Shown here piece by piece: positions 27,285 to 35,863 of a stretch of 64,000 nt of DNA. The DNA is from Streptomyces sp. GKU 895 (GTDB taxonomy: Bacteria; Actinomycetota; Actinomycetes; Streptomycetales; Streptomycetaceae), in assembly GCA_002027195.1 (NCBI GenBank), contig MWJO01000036.1:1-64000 (forward strand). Reading direction: 5' to 3'. The notes under the pieces are model-generated. The model was not told where the DNA came from. It made no database searches and saw only the letters and a list, made by a program, of their open reading frames with translations. A program made the translations under genes and the position numbers. Position 1 is the stretch's first letter; the number at the start of each line of letters is the position of its first letter.

Positions 27285-28579
27285 CGCCGGGGCGCTCACC
27301 GGTTGTGCCGACCACGGTCCGGGATACGGCCATGACCGCGCGGCGCCCACCGGTCCTGCTGACCCTCGTCCACGGCTGCGCCGCCCTCGTCGTCGCCGCC
27401 TCCCTCGCCGCCACCTTCTGGACCGGCCTGGCGGATCGGGGCGTCGCGGTCGCCTTCGGAGTGCTCATCGCCGTCGGTGAGCTGACCCGGTGGACCGGCG
27501 CCCAGGTCAGGGAGGCGGCGCCGCTCGGGGCCGCGGGGGCGCTGTCGTACGCGCTGCTCGGGGCGGACGCCGGGCGGGCCACGCAGCACGGGGTCGCCCA
27601 GGTCGTCGCCGTCGTCGTCGCGGCCGGGCTGCTGGGCAGCGTGCCGCACATCTGGCGGGGCGACGGACGGACACCGGACCATCTCGCGCGGCGCGTGCTC
27701 AGCACCGGCTTCGCCGCCGTCTGCTTCCAACCCCTCTACAACCAGGGCGTGTTCACCGCCTGGGGCGGACCGGCGTACGCGCTGCTGCTGCTCGCGCTGC
27801 TCGCCCTCACCGCGCTGTGCGACGCCGTGCTCGCCGCGGCCCTGCGGCACTCCCGCACCCGCTGGCCCTTCGGCCCGCTGCTCCGCGACGAGCTGCGGGC
27901 GCTGCTCGGCATCGGCTCCGCCGTCTGCGCGACCGGCGCCGTCATGGCCCTCGCGGTCGCCGTCGTCGGCCTCTGGGCGCTGCCGGTGTTCTGCGTGCCG
28001 CTGCTGCTCACCCAGCTGTCCTTCCGCCGCTACGCCGCCGTCCGGGCCACCTACCGGCAGACCATCGCCTCCCTCGCCCGCGCCACCGAGATCGCCGGAT
28101 ACACCCCCGCCGGGCACGCCCGCCGCGTCGCCGCCCTCAGCCGGGCCGTCGGCCGGGACCTGGGGCTGTCCGGGCGCGATCTCACCGTCCTGGAGTACGC
28201 CGCCCTGATGCACGACATCGGACAGCTCAGCCTCGTCGATCCGGTACCGGCCGGGGCCACCGCCCCGCTGCCCGCCGAGGAGCAGCGGCGCATCGCGCTG
28301 CTGGGCGGCGCCGTCGTACGCCAGACCGGGGTGGACGGGGCGGTCGCCGTGGTCGTGGAGCGGCAGGCCGACCCGTACCGGCAGCAGCCGGTCGCCGCCC
28401 GGATCGTACGGACGGTGAACGCGTACGAGGAGAAGGCGCGGGACGCCGGGCCCGGCGGGCCTCTCACCGCACTGGAGGAACTTCGCCTCGCGACCGCGGG
28501 GGAGCATGCGCCGGAGGTGGTGGAGGCGCTGGCCAGGGTACTGGCGCGAGACTGTCTGACCCTGCCCCGGGCTGGGTAA
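27281..28579 (+). CDS. Membrane protein with degenerate HD domain
   Basis: This encodes 432 aa from ATG 27281, which overlaps the preceding TGA (ATGA). It has the same layout as its neighbour: about seven membrane helices, then a C-terminal HD-like domain. HARRVAALSRAVGRDLG and LMHDIGQLSLVDP retain the first histidine and the HD pair. The HHHE..DGSGYP block of the neighbour is replaced by VVERQADPYRQQP. Catalysis is therefore doubtful, and a regulatory pseudo-enzyme partner to the upstream gene is plausible. Composition matches its neighbours. Confidence 0.8.
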   Translation: MTPGRSPVVPTTVRDTAMTARRPPVLLTLVHGCAALVVAASLAATFWTGLADRGVAVAFGVLIAVGELTRWTGAQVREAAPLGAAGALSYALLGADAGRATQHGVAQVVAVVVAAGLLGSVPHIWRGDGRTPDHLARRVLSTGFAAVCFQPLYNQGVFTAWGGPAYALLLLALLALTALCDAVLAAALRHSRTRWPFGPLLRDELRALLGIGSAVCATGAVMALAVAVVGLWALPVFCVPLLLTQLSFRRYAAVRATYRQTIASLARATEIAGYTPAGHARRVAALSRAVGRDLGLSGRDLTVLEYAALMHDIGQLSLVDPVPAGATAPLPAEEQRRIALLGGAVVRQTGVDGAVAVVVERQADPYRQQPVAARIVRTVNAYEEKARDAGPGGPLTALEELRLATAGEHAPEVVEALARVLARDCLTLPRAG

Positions 28580-28684
28580 CCCATGGGTAATGAGCGCCCT
28601 TCCAGCCGCACGTGGTTGGATGCGAAGGAGAGGGATTCCGGGGGCAGTGGCGAGGTCACTGAGGGCAACTGGCAGGCGGGAATC

Positions 28685-29666
28685 GTGAGGATCTTCGGCA
28701 AAGGACGGCACCGGCCCTCCGCCTCCTGGCGGCAGGCCACCGACCGCGCGTTCACGCTGATCGGCGACGGCCGGTACGAGGACGCGGGCGCGCTGCTGAC
28801 GCGCGCCGCCGATCTGGAACCGTGGCTGTCCGAGTCCTGGTTCAATCTCGCCCTGCTGCACAAGTTCCGGCACGACTGGGAGCAGGCGCGGGCGGCCGGG
28901 CTGCGTGCCGTCGCCCTCCTCGACCGGGAGGCCGGCGCACCCGACTGGTGGAACGTCGGCATCGCCGCGACCGCGCTGCAGGACTGGCCGCTGGCCCGGC
29001 GGGCCTGGCAGGCGTACGGGCTGCGGGTGCCGGGCGGGGGCGGCCGACTCCGGCGAGCCGGTCGGCATGGACCTCGGCAGTGCGGCCGTACGGCTGTCGC
29101 CGGAGGGGGAGGCGGAAGTGGTCTGGGGCCGCCGTCTCGACCCCGCGCGCATCGAGGTGCTGTCGATCCCGCTGCCGTCCTCCGGACGGCGCTGGGGCGA
29201 GGTCGTGCTCCACGACGGGGTGCCGCACGGGGAGCGGACCACCGCTGCCGGGCACTCCTATCCCGTCTTCGACGAGATCGAGCTGTGGGCGCCCTCGCCG
29301 GTGCCGACGTGGGTGGTGCTGCTGGAGGCGGCCACCGAGGCGGACCGGGACGCGCTGGAGCAGCTGGCGGCCGACGCCGGGTTCGCGGCGGAGGACTGGT
29401 CGTCGTCGGTGCGGCTGCTGTGCCGGATGTGCTCGGAGTCCCGGATGCCGTCCGACGAGGGCGACGGTGAGCATCTCGACCCGCACGACCACAGTGAGCC
29501 GGGGCATCCCGGGCCGCTGGGGCATCGGACGGACGGGCAGCTGTGGGTGCCGGAGCGGGAGTGTGGCGTCGCGGCGCCGGCTTCGTTGGTACGCGGGCTG
29601 CTGGACGGGTGGGTTGCCGACAGCCCTGATTCCCGGGACTGGCGTGATCTGGAAGAGGTCTGCTGA
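28685..29666 (+). CDS. TPR protein (frameshifted near 29038)
   Basis: GTG 28685 (VRIFGKGRHRPSASWRQ) is preferred because the sequence resembles family starts from there; an ATG at 28583 is in frame. Residues 20-120 are TPR-like (AGALLTRAADLEPWLSESWF, then ALQDWPLARRAW). The frame then breaks in a run of five G at about 29035-29041. Removing one G gives VPGGAADSGEPVGMDLG and continues to the stop at 29666 (326 aa in total). The C-terminal part has a conserved block (RIEVLSIPLPSSGRRWGEVV) and an acidic patch. Function is unknown. def follows on the same strand after 65 bases. Confidence 0.78.
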
Positions 29667-29731
29667 AACCTCGCCGTACCCTGTATCAGCAACTTCACCT
29701 CTGTTTTGGTTTAGGAAGGCATACGTCGGTC

Positions 29732-30382
29732 ATGGCGCAGCAGGACACCGATCAGCAGCACGCGGGCGTGCTTCCCGTGGACGACGAGGGTTTCGTCATC
29801 GACACCCAGGACGCCGAGGAGCGCGAGAACGGCTGGCGTGAGCGCGGCACCTCGCGGCCCATCACCGTCGTCGGGAACCCCGTCCTGCACAAGGAGTGCA
29901 AGGACGTCACCGAGTTCGGCGCCGAGCTGGACCAGCTGGTCGCGGACATGTTCGCCTCGCAGCGCACCGCCGAGGGCGTGGGCCTGGCCGCCAACCAGAT
30001 CGGTGTCGATCTGAAGGTCTTCGTCTACGACTGCATGGACGACGAGGGCACCCGGCACGTCGGTGTCGTCTGCAACCCCAAGCTCGTCGACCTGCCCGCC
30101 GAGAAGCGCCGCCTGGACGACAGCAACGAGGGCTGCCTGTCGGTGCCGACCGCGTACGCACCGCTCGCGCGCCCCGACTACGCCGAGGTGACCGGGCAGG
30201 ACGAGAAGGGCAACCCGATCAAGGTGCGCGGTACCGGGTACTTCGCTCGGTGTTTGCAGCACGAGACCGATCACCTGTACGGATACCTCTACATCGACCG
30301 GCTCTCCAAGCGCGAACGCAAGGACGCGCTGCGGCAGATGGCCGAGAACGAGCCCCGCTACCCCGTGGTCGCCAACGACTGA
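29732..30382 (+). CDS. def: Peptide deformylase
   Basis: This encodes 216 aa. It removes the formyl group from nascent polypeptides. All three active-site motifs are present: GVGLAANQIG, EGCLSVP (metal cysteine) and QHETDHLYG (HExxH metal ligands). A 45-residue N-terminal extension precedes the catalytic core, as is usual in Streptomyces Def proteins. AGGAAGG lies upstream of ATG 29732, at longer than usual spacing. A short GGGAC/GTCCC hairpin follows 7 bases after the stop and may be the terminator. Confidence 0.95.
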   Translation: MAQQDTDQQHAGVLPVDDEGFVIDTQDAEERENGWRERGTSRPITVVGNPVLHKECKDVTEFGAELDQLVADMFASQRTAEGVGLAANQIGVDLKVFVYDCMDDEGTRHVGVVCNPKLVDLPAEKRRLDDSNEGCLSVPTAYAPLARPDYAEVTGQDEKGNPIKVRGTGYFARCLQHETDHLYGYLYIDRLSKRERKDALRQMAENEPRYPVVAND

Positions 30383-30673
30383 GACCCCTCGGGACACCAC
30401 AAGTCCCGTACGCACGGCGTCTGTTCAGGAACCCCTTCCTTGACCAGGCGCCGTTCGTCTGTCCGTCGCACGTTCGATCGCTTGTGCTCCCTTACTGATC
30501 CAGAACCAGTCACACAAGGGGAGATTCTCGGCACTGTGGGGTAGTGAATGGTGCAAATCCGTTCCCAGATCGGTCAGTTGTGGTGCTGAATGGGAAGTGC
30601 GGGGATACGCAACGGCGCACGCCCGGTACAGCGGGAGGGGCGTGCGCAACTGGCGGCTGAGAGGGGTTAGTTC

Positions 30674-31759
30674 GTGCATGCTTTCTCACACGGCACCACA
30701 TCGACACCGACAGCGGTCGCGGTTCCACCGTCGCTCTCTCTCCCGGTGATCGAGGCGGCGTTTCCCCGGCAACTCCACCCGTATTGGCCCCAGCTCCAGG
30801 AGAAGACACGCACCTGGCTGCTGGAAAAGCGGCTCATGCCGGCGGACAAGGTGGAGGAATATGCCGACGGCCTTTGCTACACGGACCTCATGGCGGGCTA
30901 CTACCTGGGCGCCCCCGACGAGGTCCTCCAGGCGATAGCGGACTACAGCGCGTGGTTCTTCATCTGGGACGACCGGCACGACCGCGACATCGTCCATGGC
31001 CGGACCGAGGCCTGGCGGCAGCTCAGGCTCCGGCTGCACGCGGCCCTCGACTCCCCCGAGGACCATCTGCACCACCAGGATCCGCTGGTCGCCGGGTTCG
31101 CCGACAGCATGGTGCGGCTCTACTCGTTCCTGCCCCGCACCTGGAACGCCCGCTTTGCCGGGCACTTCCACGAGGTGATCGAGGCGTACGACCGCGAATT
31201 CCGCAACCGCACCGAAGGCGTGGTGCCGACCGTCGAGGAATATCTCGCACTGCGCCGCCTCACCTTCGCGCACTGGATCTGGACGGATCTCCTGGAACCG
31301 AGCGCCGGCCGGGAACTCCCGGACCGGGTGCGGGAACACCCGGCCTTTCGGCGGGCCGCACTGCTGAGCCAGGAATTCGCCGCCTGGTACAACGACCTCT
31401 GCTCGCTCCCCAAGGAAATAGCGGGCGACGAGGTCCATAATCTCGGGATAAGCCTCATCAAACACGAGGGGCTGAGTCTCGAACAAGCGGTCCGGGAAGT
31501 CAGGCGGCGGGTGGAGGAATGCATCGGCCAATTCCTCGTCGCGGAGAACGACGCCTTACGGTTCGCGGACTCGCTCGCCGACGGAACGATCCGCGGAAAA
31601 GAGCTGAGCCACACCGTGCGGGCCTGCGTCGGCAATATGCGCAACTGGTTCAGCACCGTCTACTGGTTCCACCACGAGTCCGGCCGCTACACGGTCGACA
31701 GCTGGGACGACCGGTCCACGCCCCCGTACGTCAACAACGAAGCGGCAGGTGAGAAATGA
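30674..31759 (+). CDS. Epi-isozizaene synthase (sesquiterpene cyclase)
   Basis: This encodes 361 aa. The enzyme converts farnesyl diphosphate to epi-isozizaene, the albaflavenone precursor. The first Mg-binding motif DDRHD starts at residue 99, exactly as in the S. coelicolor enzyme SCO5222. The second (NSE) motif is NDLCSLPKE. The start GTG 30674 has GAGAGGGG seven bases upstream and fits this numbering. The stop overlaps the ATG of the P450 gene (ATGA), so the two enzymes are made together. An intergenic stretch of 291 bases upstream contains no gene; I see no recognisable promoter motif in it beyond a weak CTTGTG/CACAAG inverted pair at 30481-30518. Confidence 0.96.
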   Translation: MHAFSHGTTSTPTAVAVPPSLSLPVIEAAFPRQLHPYWPQLQEKTRTWLLEKRLMPADKVEEYADGLCYTDLMAGYYLGAPDEVLQAIADYSAWFFIWDDRHDRDIVHGRTEAWRQLRLRLHAALDSPEDHLHHQDPLVAGFADSMVRLYSFLPRTWNARFAGHFHEVIEAYDREFRNRTEGVVPTVEEYLALRRLTFAHWIWTDLLEPSAGRELPDRVREHPAFRRAALLSQEFAAWYNDLCSLPKEIAGDEVHNLGISLIKHEGLSLEQAVREVRRRVEECIGQFLVAENDALRFADSLADGTIRGKELSHTVRACVGNMRNWFSTVYWFHHESGRYTVDSWDDRSTPPYVNNEAAGEK

Positions 31760-33132
31760 CCGTCGAGTCCGTAGGCCCCGAAGCCCCGGCGACCCCGGAG
31801 TCCGCGCTGCGTGAAGCACCCCTCGCGGGGGGTGGCGTCCCACTCCTGGGGCACGGCCTGAAGCTGCTGCGCGACCCGCTGGCGTTCATGTCCCAGCTGC
31901 GCGACCACGGCGACGTCGTACGCCTGAAGCTGGGCCCCAAGGAGGTGTACGCGCCCACCACGCCGGACCTCACCGGAGCCCTCGCGCTCAACCCCGACTT
32001 CGTCATCGCCGGACCGCTGTGGGAGTCCCTGGAGGCCCTGCTCGGCAAGGAGGGCGTGGCCACCGCCAACGGCCCGCGGCACCGGCGTCAGCGGCGCACC
32101 ATCCAGCCCGCCTTCCGGCTCGACGCGATCCCCGGGTACGGGCCGATCATGGAGGAGGAGGCGCACGCGCTCACCGAGCGCTGGCAGCCCGGCGAGACCA
32201 TCGACTGCACCACCGAGTCCTTCCGGGTCGCCGTCCGCATCGCCGCCCGCTGTCTGCTGCGCGGCGACTTCATGGACGAACGCGCGGAGCGGCTCTGCGT
32301 CGCCCTCGCCACCGTCTTCCGCGGGATGTACCGGAGGATGGTCGTCCCTCTCGGGCCGCTCTACAACCTGCCTCTGCCGCCCAACCGGAAATTCAACGCG
32401 GCCCTGGCCGATTTGCATCTCCTCGTCGACGAGATCATCGCCGAGCGCCGCGCATCTGGTCAAAAGCCGGACGATTTGCTGACGGCATTGCTGGAGGCGA
32501 AGGACGACAATGGCGACCCCATCGGGGAACAGGAGATCCACGACCAGGTCGTCGCCATAGTCACCCCCGGAAGCGAAACGGTGGCGTCCACGATCATGTG
32601 GCTGCTCCAAGTCCTCGCGGAACATCCGGAACACGCGGACAGGGTGCGCGACGAGGTCGAATCCGTAACCGGCGGCCGTCCTGTCGCATTCGACGACGTC
32701 CGCTCGCTGCGGCACACCAACAATGTCGTCGTCGAGGCGATGCGTTTGCGTCCCGCGGTGTGGATATTGACGCGCCGCGCGGTCACCGACACGGAACTCG
32801 GTGGCTATCGCATTCCGGCCGGTGCGGACATCGTCTACAGCCCGTACGCGGTGCAGCGCGACCCGAAGTCGTACAAGGGCAGCCTGGAGTTCGACCCCGA
32901 CCGCTGGCTTCCGGAACGGGCCAAGGAGGTGCCGAAATACGCCATGAGCCCCTTCAGCGTCGGCAACCGCAAGTGCCCGAGCGACCACTTCTCGATGGCG
33001 CAGCTGTCGCTGATCACGGCCGCGATCTCGGCGAAGTACCGCTTCGAGCAGGTGGCCGGGTCCGACGACGCGACCCGGGTGGGCATCACGCTCCGCCCGA
33101 ACAAGCTGCTGCTGCGGCCGGTCCTGAGGTGA
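31756..33132 (+). CDS. cyp170A1: Cytochrome P450 CYP170A1-type albaflavenone monooxygenase
   Basis: This encodes 458 aa. It oxidises epi-isozizaene in two steps to albaflavenone. The K-helix ExxR is EAMR, the PERF-type region is FDPDRWLP, and the heme ligand lies in FSVGNRKCPSDHF. The I-helix reads VTPGSETVAST. A DDNGD motif begins at residue 250. In S. coelicolor CYP170A1 an equivalent DDxxD supports a second, farnesene synthase activity in a pocket separate from the heme, so the moonlighting site is probably kept. Its stop codon abuts the stop of the convergent regulator gene with no base between. Confidence 0.95.
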   Translation: MTVESVGPEAPATPESALREAPLAGGGVPLLGHGLKLLRDPLAFMSQLRDHGDVVRLKLGPKEVYAPTTPDLTGALALNPDFVIAGPLWESLEALLGKEGVATANGPRHRRQRRTIQPAFRLDAIPGYGPIMEEEAHALTERWQPGETIDCTTESFRVAVRIAARCLLRGDFMDERAERLCVALATVFRGMYRRMVVPLGPLYNLPLPPNRKFNAALADLHLLVDEIIAERRASGQKPDDLLTALLEAKDDNGDPIGEQEIHDQVVAIVTPGSETVASTIMWLLQVLAEHPEHADRVRDEVESVTGGRPVAFDDVRSLRHTNNVVVEAMRLRPAVWILTRRAVTDTELGGYRIPAGADIVYSPYAVQRDPKSYKGSLEFDPDRWLPERAKEVPKYAMSPFSVGNRKCPSDHFSMAQLSLITAAISAKYRFEQVAGSDDATRVGITLRPNKLLLRPVLR

Positions 33133-34101
33133 TCAGGCGGCTGCTTCCGGGCCCCTGAACGTACGCCGGTAGGCGTTCGGGGTGGTCCCGAGCGCCCGTA
33201 CGAACTGGTGGCGCAGTGCGGCCGCGGTGCCGAACCCCGTTCGGCCCGCGACCGCGTCCACCGTTTCGTCCGTCCCTTCCAGCAACCGCTGGGCGAGCAG
33301 CACGCGTTGCCGCAGGACCCAGCGGTAGGGCGTGGTGCCGGTCTCCTGCTGGAAGCGTCGGGCGAAGGTGCGCGGCGACATGTGCGCGCGCTCGGCGAGC
33401 TGCTCGACGGTGACCTCCTCGTCGAGATGCCGCTCCATCCAGACGAGGACCTCGCCGACGGTGTCGCAGGGGTCCTTCGGCACCGGCCGTTCGATGTACT
33501 GCGCCTGTCCGCCGTCCCGGTGCGGGGGTACGACCATCCGGCGGGCGATCTTGTTGGCGACCTCGGTGCCCTGTTCCTTCCGCACGATGTGCAGACAGGC
33601 GTCGATGCCGGCGGCGGTGCCGGCGGAGGTGATCACGGGGTCCTCGTCGACGTAGAGCACGTCGGGCTCGATGACCGCCCGGGGGCAGCGCAGGGCGAGC
33701 TCGCGGGCCTGCTTCCAGTGCACGCTGCACCGCCGCCCGTCGAGCAGCCCGGCGGCCCCGAGCACGAAGACCCCGGAACAGACGCTGAGGACGCGGGCGC
33801 CCCGGTCGGCGGCCCGGCGCAGGGCGTCGAGCAGCTCGGGCGGGTAGTCGCGCACGACATAGTCCGCGCCCGCAGGTACGGCGATGAGGTCGGCCTCCTC
33901 CAGCCGCTCCAGGCCGTAGGGCGTGGAGACGCTGAGTCCGCCGACATGGGTACCCAGCGTCGGCCCCTCGGCGGAGGCGACGGCGAAGTCGTAGGTCGGG
34001 AGTCCCTCGTCACTGCGGTCGATGCCGAACACCTCGCAGACGACCCCGAGTTCGAAGGGGTGTACTCCGTCGAGCAGGACGGCGGCCACGTTCTTCAGCA
34101 T
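33133..34101 (-). CDS. GlxA-type AraC family regulator (candidate NrdS)
   Basis: This encodes 322 aa from ATG 34101. The N-terminal half is a DJ-1/PfpI-like domain (VCSGVFVLGAAGLLDGR, the cysteine nucleophile elbow). The C-terminal 100 residues are an AraC helix-turn-helix pair (VEQLAERAHMSPRTFARRF and VDAVAGRTGFGTAAALRHQF). In S. coelicolor an AraC-like gene called nrdS lies beside nrdAB. This is the probable orthologue by position, but here two small genes intervene, so co-transcription with nrdB is unlikely. A palindromic operator-like cluster precedes it. Confidence 0.85.
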   Translation of the reverse strand: MLKNVAAVLLDGVHPFELGVVCEVFGIDRSDEGLPTYDFAVASAEGPTLGTHVGGLSVSTPYGLERLEEADLIAVPAGADYVVRDYPPELLDALRRAADRGARVLSVCSGVFVLGAAGLLDGRRCSVHWKQARELALRCPRAVIEPDVLYVDEDPVITSAGTAAGIDACLHIVRKEQGTEVANKIARRMVVPPHRDGGQAQYIERPVPKDPCDTVGEVLVWMERHLDEEVTVEQLAERAHMSPRTFARRFQQETGTTPYRWVLRQRVLLAQRLLEGTDETVDAVAGRTGFGTAAALRHQFVRALGTTPNAYRRTFRGPEAAA

Positions 34102-34121
34102 GGTTCCAGTGTGCCTCAGGC

Positions 34122-34158
34122 GTGGCAGTAATTCGAGGGTGTGCGGCAGTACTGCCAC
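34122..34158. promoter_or_regulatory. Inverted-repeat cluster, candidate operator of GlxA-type regulator
   Basis: GTGGCAGTA (34122-34130) recurs inverted as TACTGCCAC (34150-34158). The right copy lies within the perfect 12-bp palindrome GGCAGTACTGCC. The cluster lies between the divergent starts of the regulator and a small membrane protein. Confidence 0.6.
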
Positions 34159-34193
34159 TGTTTGTAAGGAGTGTCCAGCGCGAGAGTGGTGTC

Positions 34194-34409
34194 ATGACTA
34201 CCGCACAGACACAGGGACTGATCGGAATGCTGTTCGTTCTCGGACTCCTCGTCCTGCTGGTCGCCCCCGCGGTGATCGGCATCGTCCGCGACCTGCGCGT
34301 CGACCGCGAGCTCAGGGAGGCCGAACAGGGCCGTCGCCCGAAGAGCGGCGACGCCCCGGCCGAGCCGCGGCGCCGCTACTTCACCACCACGGTGACCCAC
34401 CACTCCTGA
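34194..34409 (+). CDS. Small membrane protein
   Basis: This encodes 71 aa from ATG 34194 (MTTAQTQGLI). One hydrophobic helix (residues about 9-30) is followed by a charged tail and an unusual Thr/His-rich end (TTTVTHHS). The gene is divergent from the GlxA-type regulator, and its last 34 bases overlap the end of the convergent lipoprotein gene. It is not recognised; coding is supported by codon bias and the hydrophobic segment only. Confidence 0.55.
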   Translation: MTTAQTQGLIGMLFVLGLLVLLVAPAVIGIVRDLRVDRELREAEQGRRPKSGDAPAEPRRRYFTTTVTHHS

Positions 34410-34789
34410 ATCCCCTGGCAGGCGACCCGCCCGGACTCGGTGGCGCACAGCGGGCGGGACGAACTGAGCCGGACGTGGCCCTCGGAGGCCGCGCGGAACG
34501 AGGCGTTCGCGTCCCCGGGCAGCAGGACGAAGCCGCTGTTGACGGCTTCCAGCCCGCTTCCGTCGGCCTTCACGGGCCGCCAGGGACGGCTCTTCGTCCC
34601 GTCCAGCGCGACCCGGACGGTTCCGCCCACCGCGAGGCACACCGTGCGGCCGCTGTCCGAGGCGTGGAGCTCCGGCACGGCCGCGCAGTCGGACGGCGAC
34701 ACCGTCGCCCCGCTGTCGCCGCCGGAGCCGGTGCCGCATCCCGCCAGCAGCAGGGCCGCGAAGGCGAAGCCAGTGATACTACGACGCAT
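34376..34789 (-). CDS. Small secreted lipoprotein, unknown function
   Basis: This encodes 137 aa from ATG 34789 (MRRSITGFAFAALLLAGCG). The first 18 residues are a lipoprotein signal with lipobox LLAGC. The mature part contains four further cysteines (SDCAAV, TVCLAV, PLCATE, VACQG), which suggests two disulfides in an exported domain. It lies just downstream of nrdB on the same strand (60 bases). No family is recognised. The 3' end overlaps the convergent small membrane gene. Confidence 0.72.
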   Translation of the reverse strand: MRRSITGFAFAALLLAGCGTGSGGDSGATVSPSDCAAVPELHASDSGRTVCLAVGGTVRVALDGTKSRPWRPVKADGSGLEAVNSGFVLLPGDANASFRAASEGHVRLSSSRPLCATESGRVACQGIQEWWVTVVVK

Positions 34790-34849
34790 GACGGATCCCT
34801 CCTCGCCTCTCTGACGTGCCGGAGGCGAGAAGGGATCCATGGCGTGGGG

Positions 34850-35863
34850 CTAGAAGTCCTCGTCCAGGTCGACCGTGCCCTCCACGGCGACCTGGTACGC
34901 GGACGGGCGGCGCTCGAAGAAGTTCGTCAGCTCCTGGACGCCCTGGAGCTCCATGAAGGAGAACGGGTTCTCCGAGCCGTACACCGGGGCGAAGCCCAGG
35001 CGGGTCAGGCGCTGGTCGGCGACGCACTCCAGGTACTGGCGCATCGAGTCGGTGTTCATGCCCGGCAGACCGTCACCGCACAGGTCGCGGCCGAACTGCA
35101 GCTCCGCCTCGACCGCCTCCCGCATCATGTCCGTGACCTGCTGCTGGAGCCGGTCGTCGAAGAGCTCCGGCTCCTCCTTGCGGACGGTGTCGACCACGTC
35201 GAACGCGAAGCTCATGTGCATGGTCTCGTCGCGGAACACCCAGTTGGTGCCGGTGGCGAGACCGTGCAGCAGACCCCGGCTGCGGAACCAGTAGACGTAC
35301 GCGAAGGCACCGTAGAAGAACAGGCCCTCGATGCACGCGGCGAAGCAGATCAGGTTGAGCAGGAAGCGGCGGCGGTCGGCCTGCGACTCCAGGCGGTCCA
35401 GCTTCTCGACCTCGTTGATCCACTTGAAGCAGAACTCGGCCTTCTCGCGGATGGACGGGATGTTCTCCACCGCCGCGAACGCCGCCGCCCGGTCCTCCGG
35501 GTCGGGGAGGTAGGTGTCCAGCAGCGTCAAGTAGAACTGGACGTGGACCGCTTCCTCGAAGAGCTGCCTGGAGAGATACAGGCGCGCCTCGGGGGAGTTG
35601 ATGTGCTTGTAGAGCGTCAGCACCAGGTTGTTCGCCACGATCGAGTCACCCGTCGCGAAGAACGCGACCAGCCGGCCGATCAGGTGCTGCTCCTCCGGGG
35701 ACAGCTTCGCCAGGTCGGCGACGTCCGAGTGGAGGTCGACCTCCTCGACGGTCCAGGTGTTCTTGATCGCGTCCCGGTAGCGCTCGTAGAAGTCCGGGTA
35801 GCGCATGGGGCGGAGGGTCAGCTCGAAGCCCGGGTCGAGAAGGTTCTTGGCTTCGCTGGTCAT
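34850..35863 (-). CDS. nrdB: Class Ia ribonucleotide reductase beta subunit
   Basis: This encodes 337 aa. The ferritin-like fold supplies the di-iron radical cofactor. Iron-ligand motifs are visible: VNNL preceded by FFATGDSIV, then RQLFEEAVHVQFY and RDETMHMSFAFDVV. The ATG at 35863 shares its A with the TAA of nrdA (TAATG), so the subunits are translationally coupled. The C-terminal tail (EGTVDLDEDF) is the acidic peptide that docks into the large subunit. Expression is governed by the cobalamin riboswitch in front of nrdA. Confidence 0.95.
   Translation of the reverse strand: MTSEAKNLLDPGFELTLRPMRYPDFYERYRDAIKNTWTVEEVDLHSDVADLAKLSPEEQHLIGRLVAFFATGDSIVANNLVLTLYKHINSPEARLYLSRQLFEEAVHVQFYLTLLDTYLPDPEDRAAAFAAVENIPSIREKAEFCFKWINEVEKLDRLESQADRRRFLLNLICFAACIEGLFFYGAFAYVYWFRSRGLLHGLATGTNWVFRDETMHMSFAFDVVDTVRKEEPELFDDRLQQQVTDMMREAVEAELQFGRDLCGDGLPGMNTDSMRQYLECVADQRLTRLGFAPVYGSENPFSFMELQGVQELTNFFERRPSAYQVAVEGTVDLDEDF

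Noticed and set aside
27296..29242. 648-codon minus-strand open frame spanning the HD and TPR genes
   Set aside because: It is a shadow without motifs. It crosses several real genes and has no plausible start.
30383..30673. Regulatory motif for the terpene synthase operon
   Set aside because: Only a weak 6-bp CTTGTG/CACAAG pair was seen. No promoter hexamers fit well enough to annotate.
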